Assembly (NCBI GenBank): GCA_003584705.1
Contig: AP018536.1
Span: 496,001-560,000 of the forward strand
Origin: Lachnospiraceae bacterium GAM79
GTDB taxonomy: Bacteria; Bacillota; Clostridia; Lachnospirales; Lachnospiraceae
Direction of reading: 5' to 3'
DNA length: 64,000 nucleotides
Shown: positions 1 to 8,928 of the stretch, in pieces
Numbering within the stretch: position 1 is the first letter of the stretch
How the letters are laid out: each line of letters opens with the position of its first letter
Made by a program: the position numbers and the translations under genes
Notes under the pieces: model-generated
The model's input: the letters and a program-made list of their open reading frames with translations, nothing else
Told to the model about the DNA's origin: nothing
Database searches by the model: none

Positions 1-1
1 A

Positions 2-76
2 CCCTTGGGAGCACTGGGAATGGATGCCACATACCGGAAGCTGCTTCAGAAAAATGGAGAAAATAATATCATTTGA
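2..76 (+). CDS. C-terminal end of an unidentified protein (partial)
   Basis: An open frame enters from the window edge and stops at a TGA, giving 24 residues that begin PLGALGMDATYRK. It is too short to assign to a family. Another frame also stays open for about 20 codons, so even the frame is uncertain. Confidence 0.25.
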   Translation, partial: PLGALGMDATYRKLLQKNGENNII

Positions 77-126
77 CAGCCATCCGGCACGTGATCGAGT
101 CCCGGAAGGAAGCCGCAAAAACGTCC

Positions 127-263
127 ACAATATCTACACCATAAGAACCGCAGGCACGCTCTCGCTCTGGCGCAGAACGTAGCGGTACATAATTGACCCC
201 AATACGGTCAATAAGTACCGACGTCTGCTTACGGCCTGCTTGTCCTTATGGTGTAGATGTTGT
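127..263. repeat. Long imperfect inverted repeat / giant hairpin
   Basis: Almost the whole stretch folds back on itself. Positions 127-145 pair with 245-263 (19 positions, one G-T wobble). Inside that, 150-155 pair with 234-239, 172-175 with 225-228, 177-180 with 221-224, 183-188 with 215-220, and 192-198 with 206-212, leaving a 7-nt loop at 199-205. No convincing gene lies within it. It could be a structured RNA, a MITE-like element or a large 3' structure. I see no clear target duplication at its ends. Confidence 0.65.
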
Positions 264-290
264 AGCGCAAACTACGAATATCCAATGCAA

Positions 291-321
291 ACCCCCGGCA
301 GCTACAACAACTGCCGGGGGT
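291..321. terminator. Hairpin terminator downstream of the cellobiose phosphorylase gene
   Basis: An 11-bp perfect stem (acccccggcag / ctgccgggggt) with a 9-nt loop lies 45 bp past the stop codon of the minus-strand phosphorylase gene. Only three T residues follow it on either strand, so it is a strong stem with a weak U tract. It may act in both directions. Confidence 0.65.
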
Positions 322-365
322 TTAAGGAGGATAGAAATCGTTTTAAACTATGTTTATTAGAACTG

Positions 366-2801
366 TTAACCCATGGTAATGACTACATCGTATGCTTCCT
401 TGCCCTTTTCGTAAGGAATGATGTGTCCGTCTACTGCCTTGCCGTCCACGGTCATGGATACGACACCCTTTTCCACGTTCTGAGGGTTCTTTACCTGAAT
501 GTGATAGGTGCCCTCACGGAACTTACGGGTGATGGAGAAATCACCGAAGCCCTTGGGAATACAAGGATCTACGGACAATCCCTGATGAGTGGGATATACA
601 CCCAGTATGTATTGGGAGATATTTACGAAAGTCCATGCAGCAGTACCGGTCAGCCAGCTGTTCTTTGCCTCGCCGTGGAATTTTGCATCCTTACCGGCTA
701 CCATCTGGGAATATACATAAGGCTCGGTACGATGGATCTCACTGATATCCTCAATGTATGCGGGACAGGTCTTGCGGTAGATCTCGAAAGCTCTGTCACC
801 TCTGCCCAGAACGGTCTCTGCGATGGATACCCAGGGATTGTTGTGGCAGAAGATACCGGCATTCTCCTTATATCCGGGGGGATAAGAGGATACTTCACCA
901 AGTTCGAGGTGATACTCCGTGTATGCAGGTTGTAAGATCATGACACCATACTTGGTATCCAGTCTCTCTTTTACAGAATTCAATGCCTTTTCGGCAAGTC
1001 CTTCCTTCACACCGACACCGGCCAGTACGCAGAAGCCTTGAGGCTCGATGTAGATCTGACCTTCGCGGCATTCCCTGGAACCTACTTTGTGGCTGTAAGC
1101 ATCGTAAGCACGTACGAACCAATCGCCGTCCCAACCATCCTTCAGGATCGCATCGTACATTGCCTGTACTTCCTTACGTGCGCGGGCTGCTTCGGTATCG
1201 TCACCCATCAGCTCGCACAGCTGAGCATATTCTTCGCCGTATTTTACGAACATACCGGCAATGAATACGGATTCTGCAACGGGTCCTTCACTGGGACCGA
1301 AGGTCTGGAAAGATTCTCCGGGATGAGCGGAGAAGCAGTTCAGGTTCAGACAGTCATTCCAGTCAGCACGGCCGATCAGAGGCAGATTGTGAGGGCCTTT
1401 GTGGTTGATGATATAGTCTAAGGAGCGTTTTAAGTGATCCATCAGAGGAGCAGCTACGCTCATATCGTTGTCAAAAGGAACCATCTGGGTCAGGATGGAG
1501 GTATCGCCGGTCTCTCTTACATAAGCACTGGTACCTGCAATGAGCCACAGAGGATCATCATTGAAGCCACTGCCGATATCGGAGTTGCCTTTCTTGGTCA
1601 GAGGCTGGTACTGATGGTAAGCACTGCCGTCCTGGAACTGGGTGGAAGCGATATCAATGATACGCTCTCTTGCACGGTCCGGAATCAGATGTACGAAACC
1701 GAGCAGATCCTGACAGGAATCACGGAAACCCATACCACGGCCGATTCCGGATTCGTAATAGGAAGCGGAACGGGACATGTTGAAAGTAACCATACACTGA
1801 TACTGGTTCCAGGTGTTGACCATACGGTTGACTTTCTCGTCAGCGGAATCTACCGTGTAGCGTGCCAGCAGCTGTTTCCAGTAAGCCTGTAATGCTGCAA
1901 AAGCCTCATCTACCTGTGCATCGGTCTGGTATTTTGCCAGCATTTCTTTGGCACGGGTCTTGTTGATCACACCGTAGGATTCCCATTTCTCGTCTTCGGG
2001 GTTCTCGATGTAGCCCAGAACGAAGATAAAGGTCTTGGTCTCACCGGCTGCCAGATCCACGTTGATCTGATGGGAAGCGATGGGAGACCAGCCGCTTGCC
2101 ATGGAATTCGTGCACTTGCCGTTCTCTACAGCTTCGGGAGAATCAGCCCCCCTGTAAGCACCCAGGAAAGCATCTCTGCTGGTATCGAAACCATCAATCT
2201 TCGTATTTACGGAATAGATCGCATAATGATTACGACGCTCACGGTACTCGGTCTTGTGATAAATGGTGGAATCCTGTACCTCGACCTCACCGGTGCTTAA
2301 GTTACGCTGGAAGTTCTTCATATCATCGTCAGCGTTCCACAGACACCACTCTACATAAGAGAATACGGACAGCTTCTTGTCCTCGGAGCTACCGTTGGTC
2401 AGGGTCAGCTGGGAGATCTCGCAATTATCGTTCAGAGGAACGAAGGAGAGCACGGAAGCCTTGACACCGTTTTTGGAAGAGGTGAATCGGCTGTAACCGA
2501 TACCGTGACGGCACTCGTAAGAATCCAGCTCGGTCTTCGTGGGCTGCCAGCCAGGGTTCCATACGGTGTCCCCGTCCTTAATGTACAGATATTTACCGTT
2601 GATGTCGGCCGGTACGTTATTATAACGATAACGGGTCAGACGCAGCAGCTTTGCATCTTTATAGAAAGTATATCCGCCGCAGGTGTTGGATATCAGACTG
2701 AAAAACTCATTGCAGCCCAGGTAGTTGATCCAGGGAAGCGGAGTCTTGGGAGTGGTGATGACATATTCCTGATGCACATCATCAAAATGACCATACTTCA
2801 T
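366..2801 (-). CDS. cbp: Cellobiose phosphorylase, GH94
   Basis: This 811-residue protein matches GH94 cellobiose phosphorylases along its full length. The enzyme cleaves cellobiose with phosphate into glucose 1-phosphate and glucose in the cytoplasm. The start is the ATG at 2801, preceded by GAAGGAGAT at good spacing; the frame is open further upstream but nothing there looks coding. The product begins [20 protein letters not shown], as in the family. The general-acid region [11 protein letters not shown] is present near residue 485, and [10 protein letters not shown] and the C-terminal HNNPW motif are intact. No signal peptide is seen. It is divergent from a LacI regulator and an ABC importer, which fits uptake and phosphorolysis of cellobiose or short cellodextrins. 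Cellodextrin or other beta-glucoside specificity within GH94 cannot be excluded. Confidence 0.93.
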   Translation of the reverse strand: MKYGHFDDVHQEYVITTPKTPLPWINYLGCNEFFSLISNTCGGYTFYKDAKLLRLTRYRYNNVPADINGKYLYIKDGDTVWNPGWQPTKTELDSYECRHGIGYSRFTSSKNGVKASVLSFVPLNDNCEISQLTLTNGSSEDKKLSVFSYVEWCLWNADDDMKNFQRNLSTGEVEVQDSTIYHKTEYRERRNHYAIYSVNTKIDGFDTSRDAFLGAYRGADSPEAVENGKCTNSMASGWSPIASHQINVDLAAGETKTFIFVLGYIENPEDEKWESYGVINKTRAKEMLAKYQTDAQVDEAFAALQAYWKQLLARYTVDSADEKVNRMVNTWNQYQCMVTFNMSRSASYYESGIGRGMGFRDSCQDLLGFVHLIPDRARERIIDIASTQFQDGSAYHQYQPLTKKGNSDIGSGFNDDPLWLIAGTSAYVRETGDTSILTQMVPFDNDMSVAAPLMDHLKRSLDYIINHKGPHNLPLIGRADWNDCLNLNCFSAHPGESFQTFGPSEGPVAESVFIAGMFVKYGEEYAQLCELMGDDTEAARARKEVQAMYDAILKDGWDGDWFVRAYDAYSHKVGSRECREGQIYIEPQGFCVLAGVGVKEGLAEKALNSVKERLDTKYGVMILQPAYTEYHLELGEVSSYPPGYKENAGIFCHNNPWVSIAETVLGRGDRAFEIYRKTCPAYIEDISEIHRTEPYVYSQMVAGKDAKFHGEAKNSWLTGTAAWTFVNISQYILGVYPTHQGLSVDPCIPKGFGDFSITRKFREGTYHIQVKNPQNVEKGVVSMTVDGKAVDGHIIPYEKGKEAYDVVITMG

Positions 2802-2875
2802 AAGAAAATCTCCTTCTTTCATATTATTGTATACTGAGTGTTTGCTTTTTCGTTGCGGAGTGCTTAATGTTAAGT

Positions 2876-2887
2876 AAACGATTAAGT
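2876..2887. promoter_or_regulatory. LacI-type operator candidate for cbp
   Basis: The motif taaacgattaag has a near-palindromic core (TAAaCGaTTA) with the central CG typical of LacI-family sites. It lies about 20 bp downstream of the cbp -10 box, so a bound repressor would block transcription. The same core recurs at 3231-3243 at the lacI-type gene's own start. Confidence 0.65.
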
Positions 2888-2907
2888 GCTCCGGATTTCT
2901 GATTTGT

Positions 2908-2936
2908 ATTATACAGAAGCAAAGGGAAAAATGCAA
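2908..2936 (-). promoter_or_regulatory. Sigma-A promoter of cbp
   Basis: On the minus strand, TTGCAT (2936-2931) is followed by a 17-bp spacer and a perfect TATAAT (2913-2908). It sits about 110 bp upstream of the cbp start codon. Confidence 0.75.
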
Positions 2937-3192
2937 TACGAATCTTGAAAAAGCCCGTAAAATGCGCAATGTATACAAAAACAGTGGGGAAACATGGGCA
3001 GAAGATACAAAATGAAAGAACCTTCGAAACACCGGTTTTACGAAACAAAATAATAGCAAACGTTATCGCACACTTTGCCTTTATATAGAAGAAACACAAT
3101 CTATGTACAAGCCAAATGTACAAAACAGCCTATCTGAAATTGTTAATTATAGACAAAGTGGATACTTTTTTGAAAAAAACTGCAAAAAAGTA

Positions 3193-3221
3193 TTGCAAAA
3201 TGCTCAAAGGTGTTATATATT
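3193..3221 (+). promoter_or_regulatory. Sigma-A promoter of the LacI regulator and ABC genes
   Basis: TTGCAA (3193-3198), a 17-bp spacer and TATATT (3216-3221). The operator-like motif follows immediately at 3231. Confidence 0.7.
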
Positions 3222-3230
3222 AAAACTACG

Positions 3231-3243
3231 AAAACGATTAAGT
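3231..3243. promoter_or_regulatory. LacI-type operator candidate for the regulator operon
   Basis: The motif aaaacgattaagt shares its aaacgattaag core with the site in front of cbp and would overlap the transcription start. This suggests one regulator controls both divergent units and itself. Confidence 0.65.
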
Positions 3244-3292
3244 TACAAAACAGGTCGGACGGAATGACGAAGACATGGAACAGGAGAAAGAT

Positions 3293-4315
3293 ATGGCATC
3301 ACTGAAAGACATTTCCAAGATTTGTGGAGTCTCCGTTGCAACTGTCAGCAAGGCATTGAACGACCACAAGGACATTGGAGAAGAAACAAAAGCAAATATC
3401 AGACGGGTAGCAAAGGAGATGGGTTATTCCCCGAACCTTTCCGCAAGAGCTTTGAAGACGAACCGGACCTACGGCATCGGAGTTCTCTTCGCAGACGAGG
3501 CCAGAAGCGGTCTTACCCACGATTACTTTTCCAGTGTGCTGGACAGTTTCAAGAGGACGGCAGAGAAGAGCGGTTACGACATTACATTCATTAATAGCTG
3601 CAAGAACCGACCGGATCGGATGTCCTACCTGGAACACAGCAGGTACAGAGGCTTTGACGGAGTGGTGCTCGCCTGTATTGATTTCGGGGATCCCGAAGTC
3701 ATCGAACTGGTACAGAGTTCCATCCCGGTGGTCACCATCGACTACCTGTTCAACAATCGTATCGCAATCATGTCGGACAATGTGACAGGCATGAAGGAGC
3801 TGTTAGAGTACATCTACAGCAGAGGCCATCGGAAGATCGCTTATATCCACGGAGCGATGTCGGCAGTTACCTCGGGACGATTATCCAGCTTCTACCGGAC
3901 GGCAGAACGCCTGGGACTGGAAATCCCGGATGAGTACATTCGGGAAGCAGCCTACAGAGATACGACGACCACCTACCGGGTCACCAACGAACTGCTGGAT
4001 CTGCCGGATCCGCCGACATGCATCATCTATCCGGATGACTTTGCTTCTTTCGGAGGCATCAACGCTATCAGACAGAGAGGATTACAGATCCCTGAAGATA
4101 TCTCGGTAGCAGGCTATGATGGCATACAGGCAGCAAGGCAGTTAGAGCCCAGACTGACCACAGTCCAACAGGACACAGAACAGATCGGATGCCTGGCAGC
4201 CAGAGAACTGATCAGTCTCATTGAGAGACCCAAGACCACCATCATAGAACAGGTCATCGTACCCGGGAAAGTTGCTGAAGGCAAGTCGGTGGCCAGAATT
4301 CCGACAGACAATTAA
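3293..4315 (+). CDS. LacI-family transcriptional regulator of the cellobiose locus
   Basis: A 340-residue LacI/GalR-type repressor. The N-terminal helix-turn-helix is clear (MASLKDISKICGVSVATVSK, then the hinge-binding GYSPNLSARAL). It is followed by a periplasmic-binding-protein-like effector domain from about residue 60 (GIGVLF) to the C-terminus. An in-frame ATG also exists at 3275, but AGGAG at 3282-3286 is placed to serve the ATG at 3293, so I use that. Identical operator-like motifs lie in its own promoter and in the divergent cbp promoter. The ligand is presumably a cello-oligosaccharide or a product of it; that is inference from context. Confidence 0.9.
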   Translation: MASLKDISKICGVSVATVSKALNDHKDIGEETKANIRRVAKEMGYSPNLSARALKTNRTYGIGVLFADEARSGLTHDYFSSVLDSFKRTAEKSGYDITFINSCKNRPDRMSYLEHSRYRGFDGVVLACIDFGDPEVIELVQSSIPVVTIDYLFNNRIAIMSDNVTGMKELLEYIYSRGHRKIAYIHGAMSAVTSGRLSSFYRTAERLGLEIPDEYIREAAYRDTTTTYRVTNELLDLPDPPTCIIYPDDFASFGGINAIRQRGLQIPEDISVAGYDGIQAARQLEPRLTTVQQDTEQIGCLAARELISLIERPKTTIIEQVIVPGKVAEGKSVARIPTDN

Positions 4316-4414
4316 TCAGGCATTTATATGGAAGCGACGCAACCGCCGACATATGAATATAAATGCAACAAACACTTACAACAAACATTCAACAAAAAAT
4401 GGGAGGAAACAAAC

Positions 4415-5830
4415 ATGAAGAAAAAAGTACTTAGTGCTTTACTTACAACTGCTATGCTTGCCAGCATGCTGGTAGGTTGTGGCAGCAGCAATGAAGCTCC
4501 TGCAGCATCCACCGATGCGGCACCCGCAGCTTCCACCGAAGCTAAGACCGAGGCGCCTGCATCCACCGAGGCAGCAGAGCCTGCAGCAGCAGAGGAAGGC
4601 AAAGTCTTCAACATCTACTGCTGGAACGAGGAGTTCAAGAGCCGTCTGACAGATCATTATCCCGGATATGAAGAAGTAGACGGAACCACCGGTAAGATCG
4701 GTGACATCACTGTAAAGTGGAACATCACTCCTTCTGATGACAACGCTTATCAGAACAATCTGGATGAAACACTGTTAAAGCAGGCTGATGCAGCAGCTGA
4801 TGACAAGATTGACCTGTTCCTGATTGAGGCTGACTACGCATTGAAATATGTTGATACCGACTACACAATGCCTGTTAAGGATCTGGGCATCACCGATGCA
4901 GATCTGGCTAACCAGTATCAGTACACCAAGGATGTTGTTACCGACTCCAACGGCAATCTGAAGGGTGTTTCATGGCAAGGCTGCCCCGGCGTTCTGATCT
5001 ACAACCGTGAAGCTGCTAAGGCTGTTCTGGGAACCGATGATCCTGCAGAGGTTCAGAAGTCTGTATCTGATTGGGATACCTTTACCGCAACCGCTGAGAA
5101 GATGAAAGCAGGCGGTTACAACATGGTATCTTCCGTAAACGATACTTATCGTGTATACTCCAACAACGTATCCGGTAAATGGGTACAGGATGGCAAGATC
5201 GTAATCGATGACAACCTGATGAAGTGGGTTGATGACTCCAAGAAGATGGTTGACGCTAAGGAAACCGGTACCTTCGACCTGTGGTCGGATGACTGGAGCA
5301 AAGGCTTCTATCCCGATGGCAAAGTATTCTGCTACTTTGGACCCGCTTGGTTGATCAACTTCTCCATGGCAGCTGATACCGATGGATCTATCGCAAACCA
5401 GGGTGGCTGGGGCGCTACTGAAGGACCTCAGGGCTTCTTCTGGGGCGGTACTTGGATCTGCGGTGCTACCGGAACTGACAACGCTTCTCTGGTTAAGGAT
5501 ATCATCCTGAAGATGACCGCTGATGAAGACATCATGAAAGAGATCGTTGTAGCTGATGATGATTTCGTAAACAACAAACCCGCTATGGAAGCTATGGCAG
5601 CAGATACCTCTTATCAGAGCAAGGTACTGGGCGGACAGAACCCTCTGGCTATGTTCTGCGCAGGCGCTGAGAAGATCGATCTGAGCAACCTGTCTGCATA
5701 TGATCAGGGATGTAACGAAGAGTTCCAGCATGCTATGAAGAACTACTTCGATGGCAAGGCTTCTCTGGATGATGCACTGGATCTGTTCTACAAGGGTGTT
5801 GAAGAGAAGTATCCTGAGCTTACTCACTAA
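4415..5830 (+). CDS. Sugar ABC transporter substrate-binding lipoprotein (cellobiose module)
   Basis: A 471-residue family 1 extracellular solute-binding protein. The start at 4415 follows GGGAGGA. The signal peptide ends in a lipobox (SMLVGC), so the mature protein is anchored at Cys, followed by an Ala/Thr/Glu/Pro-rich flexible linker to about residue 60. The binding domain then follows (VFNIYCWNEEF). It precedes the two permease genes and follows the LacI gene, so cellobiose or cellodextrin is the likely ligand. A strong hairpin separates it from the permeases, consistent with excess binding protein over membrane subunits. Confidence 0.9.
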   Translation: MKKKVLSALLTTAMLASMLVGCGSSNEAPAASTDAAPAASTEAKTEAPASTEAAEPAAAEEGKVFNIYCWNEEFKSRLTDHYPGYEEVDGTTGKIGDITVKWNITPSDDNAYQNNLDETLLKQADAAADDKIDLFLIEADYALKYVDTDYTMPVKDLGITDADLANQYQYTKDVVTDSNGNLKGVSWQGCPGVLIYNREAAKAVLGTDDPAEVQKSVSDWDTFTATAEKMKAGGYNMVSSVNDTYRVYSNNVSGKWVQDGKIVIDDNLMKWVDDSKKMVDAKETGTFDLWSDDWSKGFYPDGKVFCYFGPAWLINFSMAADTDGSIANQGGWGATEGPQGFFWGGTWICGATGTDNASLVKDIILKMTADEDIMKEIVVADDDFVNNKPAMEAMAADTSYQSKVLGGQNPLAMFCAGAEKIDLSNLSAYDQGCNEEFQHAMKNYFDGKASLDDALDLFYKGVEEKYPELTH

Positions 5831-5871
5831 TCTGAAACGATAAGCGAATAGCGAAACAATAAGGAATTGAG

Positions 5872-5911
5872 AACCGTGCCTGCCTGGCTGGTCAGGTAGG
5901 CACGGTTTTTC
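5872..5911 (+). terminator. Intercistronic hairpin with U tract
   Basis: The stem aaccgtgcctgcctg / caggtaggcacggtt (15 bp, one G-T) is followed by a T run. It lies between the binding-protein gene and the permease genes transcribed in the same direction. It probably acts as a partial terminator or a 3' stabiliser. Confidence 0.8.
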
Positions 5912-6062
5912 TCTCAAAATTCCCGGTTGGCAGAAGCTTTTTTCGGAAGAAGATAATTAAGAACAAAAAGAAGAGAGCTGCTGCGAGCCTTATCGGAAAA
6001 AAGATGGCACGAAAAAACGTAAAGTCGCTAAGAGAGTATGACGGCAAAAGGGAGGAATCATT

Positions 6063-6977
6063 ATGGCAAAGGTAAAACGCGGAAAGGTGGTACGCTATAA
6101 TAAGTGGGGTTATATTTTCCTGATCCCCTTTGTGGCAGTGTATGTATTATTCCAGTTGATCCCGTTGTTCCGGACATTTTATTACAGCTTTTTTGAGAAT
6201 TACCGTTCCGGACTGACACAGATCGGACCGAATTTCATCGGATTTGGTAACTATGCAAAGATGTTGTCCAATCCGGACCTGTGGATGTACACCAAGAATA
6301 CATTGATCATGTGGGTACTGGGATTTGTACCGCAGATCATCATATCTCTGCTTCTGGGTGCATGGTTCTCGGATCCCAGCCTTAGATTAAAGGGACAGAG
6401 ATTCTTCAAGACAGTTATCTATCTGCCGAACCTGATCATGGCTTCCGCATTTGCAATGTTGTTCTTCACGCTGTTCTCTGATGGTGGTCCTATCAATGAA
6501 ATGCTGATGCAGATCGGAGTCTTAAAAGAGCCATATCAGTTCCTTACAAACGTATGGAGTACCAGAGGTCTGGTAGCATTGATGAACTTCCTGATGTGGT
6601 TTGGTAATACAACGATCCTCCTGATGGCAGGTATGATGGGTATCGATACTTCCCTCTTCGAGGCAGCCGAGGTAGACGGAGCAACCTCTACCCAGGTATT
6701 CTTCAAGATTACATTACCTTTGTTGAAGCCGATTCTGATCTACGTAATGATCACATCCCTGATCGGTGGTCTGCAGATGTTCGATGTACCTCAGATTCTG
6801 ACCAACGGTAAGGGCGATCCTATGAGATCCAGCATGACCCTGATCATGTACCTGAACAACCATTTGTACAGTAAGAACTACGGAATGAGTGGTGCGTTGT
6901 CTGTAATGTTGTTCATTATCACAGGTATCCTGAGCTTGATCGTATTTAAGTTCTCGAACGGCAAACAGGATAAGTAG
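6063..6977 (+). CDS. Sugar ABC transporter permease, MalF/MsmF type
   Basis: A 304-residue membrane permease with about six transmembrane segments (first at about residues 15-37). The EAA loop that docks with the ATPase is visible (EAAEVDGATSTQVFFKITLP, near residue 200). AGGGAGGA precedes the ATG. It pairs with the following MalG-type gene, 12 bp downstream. No ATPase gene is present, so the complex must borrow a shared MsmK/UgpC-type ATPase. The substrate is inferred from the neighbouring cbp gene. Confidence 0.9.
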   Translation: MAKVKRGKVVRYNKWGYIFLIPFVAVYVLFQLIPLFRTFYYSFFENYRSGLTQIGPNFIGFGNYAKMLSNPDLWMYTKNTLIMWVLGFVPQIIISLLLGAWFSDPSLRLKGQRFFKTVIYLPNLIMASAFAMLFFTLFSDGGPINEMLMQIGVLKEPYQFLTNVWSTRGLVALMNFLMWFGNTTILLMAGMMGIDTSLFEAAEVDGATSTQVFFKITLPLLKPILIYVMITSLIGGLQMFDVPQILTNGKGDPMRSSMTLIMYLNNHLYSKNYGMSGALSVMLFIITGILSLIVFKFSNGKQDK

Positions 6978-6989
6978 GAGGTGGCAGAA

Positions 6990-7856
6990 ATGTTGAGCGT
7001 AGAAACAAACGAGACAAAAAAAGGTCTGGGCATTCATGCCAGAAGAGCACTTGCATATATCGTACTGGTTATTATGAGTTTTCTCTGCCTGTTCTGGTTC
7101 TATATACTGTTTGTAAATGCAACCAGATCCAAAGGTGAGCTGACACAGGGATTTACCCTGCTGCCCAGCACACATCTGATCCAGAACTGGAAGGGCGTCA
7201 TGGCAGGAACCCTGCCGGTAGTCAGAGGCATGATCAACAGTTTGATCGTAGCAACCTGCAGTGCAGTGTTGTGTACCTACTTCTCTACCATGACCGCATA
7301 TGCGATTCATGTATATGATTTTAAGTTAAAGAAGTTCATGTTTACCTTTATCCTGGCAATCATGACCATTCCTACCCAGGTTACCGCACTCGGATTTATC
7401 CAGTTGGTAGCTGATATGAAGCTGGAGGATAACTTTATCCCCCTGATCATCCCGGCAATCGCAGCACCTGCTACTTTCTTCTATATGAAGCAGTACATGG
7501 AAAGTGCATTGCCCCTGTCTCTGGTAGAGGCAGCCAGAATCGATGGTTCCGGTGAGTTCCGTACATTTAATTCCATCGTATTGCCGCTGATGAAGCCGGC
7601 AATCGCAGTGCAGGCGATCTTCACTTTCGTAGCGAACTGGAATAACTACTTCACACCGGCACTGGTTCTGCATGATGACAAGATGAAGACATTACCTATC
7701 CTGATCGCTCAGCTGCGTTCCGCAGACTTCCTGAAGTTTGATATGGGTCAGGTGTATGTAACGATTGCATTCTCTATCTTCCCTGTTATCATCGTATACC
7801 TGTTCCTTTCCAAGTACATTGTCCAGGGCGTGGCAATGGGAAGCGTCAAGGGTTAA
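6990..7856 (+). CDS. Sugar ABC transporter permease, MalG/MsmG type
   Basis: A 288-residue permease, the second transmembrane subunit of the importer. I choose the ATG at 6990, eight bases after AGGAGG; a GTG at 6981 overlaps that ribosome binding site and is less likely. The EAA loop (EAARIDGSGEFRTFNSIVLP) and a C-terminal FLSKYIVQGVAMGSVKG, typical of MalG proteins, are present. It is the last gene of the cellobiose importer. Confidence 0.9.
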   Translation: MLSVETNETKKGLGIHARRALAYIVLVIMSFLCLFWFYILFVNATRSKGELTQGFTLLPSTHLIQNWKGVMAGTLPVVRGMINSLIVATCSAVLCTYFSTMTAYAIHVYDFKLKKFMFTFILAIMTIPTQVTALGFIQLVADMKLEDNFIPLIIPAIAAPATFFYMKQYMESALPLSLVEAARIDGSGEFRTFNSIVLPLMKPAIAVQAIFTFVANWNNYFTPALVLHDDKMKTLPILIAQLRSADFLKFDMGQVYVTIAFSIFPVIIVYLFLSKYIVQGVAMGSVKG

Positions 7857-7893
7857 TATTTCGCCAGCAACATTCAATACATAAATCTCTCCT

Positions 7894-7928
7894 GAAAAGC
7901 GGCACTCTTCCCCGGAGTGGCGCTTTTC
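7894..7928 (+). terminator. Terminator of the cellobiose ABC operon
   Basis: The stem gaaaagcggcactc / gagtggcgcttttc (one mismatch) with a 7-nt loop starts 38 bp after the permease stop codon. The T tract is part of the stem. Confidence 0.7.
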
Positions 7929-8008
7929 GCTTGCAAAAAAACGGGGAAACGGGTATAAAATAAAGAGAAGGGTGAATGCGTATTTTGAGGAAGAAAGAGG
8001 TAATTGCC

Positions 8009-8170
8009 ATGCAGATGTATGAGGTGACAGCACTGGCACCGGAAGGACCGGAGGAAGTCTATCAGGCGATGGTGTTTGCAGAAGATGAAGATGATGCCTT
8101 GAACCAGCTGGAGGAACAGCTGAAGGAGCAGGGTATTGCCCATGGAATGTGTATGGCGGAAGAAGTGTAG
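8009..8170 (+). CDS. Small acidic hypothetical protein (53 aa)
   Basis: The frame starts at ATG 8009 after AAGAGG and encodes 53 residues beginning MQMYEVTALAPEGPEEVYQ. It is strongly acidic, with an EDEDDALNQLEEQLKEQ helix. I do not recognise a family. The coherent ribosome binding site and composition suggest a real gene. Confidence 0.6.
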   Translation: MQMYEVTALAPEGPEEVYQAMVFAEDEDDALNQLEEQLKEQGIAHGMCMAEEV

Positions 8171-8176
8171 TGTAAA

Positions 8177-8242
8177 GTGTGAAAAGAACTTCTAATCACT
8201 CAGAGCAAAGGCTCTTTCGCGAAGAAGTTCTATGTTTCACAC
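8177..8242. repeat. Composite hairpin after the 53-aa gene
   Basis: Positions 8177-8193 pair with 8223-8242 (gtgtgaaa/tttcacac and agaacttct/agaagttct, separated by a 3-nt bulge). A small inner hairpin, agagc/gctct, sits in the loop. A second hairpin follows at 8248-8265 (tttgcgc caat gcgcaaa). There is no T run, so it is more likely an RNA leader or processing structure than a simple terminator. Confidence 0.6.
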
Positions 8243-8290
8243 GCAAATTTGCGCCAATGCGCAAACTTTGCAGGTTATGGAAGGATGTGA

Positions 8291-8539
8291 GTGTTGCAAA
8301 TGGAAAATTCCTATCGTTTTTTTGAGAATAAAGATTGTAAATATTTCCCCTGCCACAAGGGACTTGCAGACTTCAACTGCCTGTTCTGCTACTGCCCCAT
8401 GTACCGCTTGGAGCACTGCCCCGGGAATCCCAGGTATTTCGAGAAAAATGGCAGACGGATCAAGGATTGCTCGGGCTGCACCTTCCCGCATGATCCGGAG
8501 CATTATGATACGATCATGCAGATTCTGCGGGAGGCATAA
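8291..8539 (+). CDS. Cysteine-rich small-domain protein (82 aa)
   Basis: An 82-residue protein with eight cysteines in pairs (DCKYFPCHK, NCLFCYCP, EHCPGN, DCSGCTFPHD), matching the cysteine-rich small domain family thought to bind metal. Its function is unknown. I use the GTG at 8291 because AAGGA lies five bases before it; an ATG at 8300 is the alternative. Two hairpins at 8177-8265 precede it, so it could be controlled through its leader. Confidence 0.75.
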   Translation: MLQMENSYRFFENKDCKYFPCHKGLADFNCLFCYCPMYRLEHCPGNPRYFEKNGRRIKDCSGCTFPHDPEHYDTIMQILREA

Positions 8540-8588
8540 CACATTTTTCTGGAAAATAAACACGTTTTTTGCACATTTTTCTAAAACT

Positions 8589-8627
8589 AAAAGCCGATAG
8601 TCTGTTTTGACAGATTACCGGCTTTTT
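8589..8627 (+). terminator. Terminator after the cysteine-rich protein gene
   Basis: The stem aaaagccg-atagtctg / cagattac-cggctttt is followed by T. It lies about 50 bp past the stop codon and just before the convergent tRNA-Ser gene, so it may serve both strands. Confidence 0.8.
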
Positions 8628-8632
8628 ATGTG

Positions 8633-8718
8633 CGGAGACGGTGGGATTTGAACCCACGTGCCCCGGAGGGCTAACGCATTTCGAGTGCGCCCCGTTATGA
8701 CCACTTCGATACGTCTCC
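8633..8718 (-). tRNA. tRNA-Ser(CGA)
   Basis: The minus strand folds as a class II tRNA. The acceptor stem is ggagacg/cgtctcc, the anticodon loop CTCGAAA has anticodon CGA (codon UCG), the variable arm is long, and the T loop is ggttcaaatcc-like. Discriminator G is at 8633. CCA is not encoded. Confidence 0.95.
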
Positions 8719-8869
8719 AAAAGATTACAACGTAGATTATTTTATCTGAAAAATAACCGTTTGGCAAGGGGAGAAACGAAAAAACCTAGTAGTTTCTATT
8801 GTTTGCGATGGCATTTACCACCTGGCAAGGAAATTACGCTTTTGCAGCGGTAATTTTAAAAAAAAGATG

Positions 8870-8898
8870 TTGACAGAACAACATCTGTGTAGTATATT
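8870..8898 (+). promoter_or_regulatory. Strong promoter of the fatty acid synthesis operon
   Basis: Perfect TTGACA (8870-8875), a 17-bp spacer and TATATT (8893-8898). The start codon of acpP lies 170 bp further on, leaving a long leader. The palindrome at 8906-8928 overlaps the expected transcription start. Confidence 0.85.
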
Positions 8899-8905
8899 GC
8901 ATTTA

Positions 8906-8928
8906 AATACTTTGATAGTCAAAATATT
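8906..8928. promoter_or_regulatory. FabT-type operator
   Basis: The palindrome TTTGATAGTCAAA (8911-8923) is flanked by aata/tatt, giving a 23-bp near-perfect dyad. It closely resembles the known FabT (MarR family) site with a TTTGA-N3-TCAAA core. A MarR-family gene at the end of the operon is the expected partner. Confidence 0.8.

Noticed and set aside
240..2464. Several plus-strand open frames across the cellobiose phosphorylase gene
   Set aside because: They are antisense shadows of a full-length GH94 gene with clear motifs, start and promoter.
8721..8860. Possible second tRNA or riboswitch before the fab promoter
   Set aside because: No cloverleaf or known aptamer pattern could be drawn; the stretch lies upstream of the promoter, so it would not be in the fab leader.
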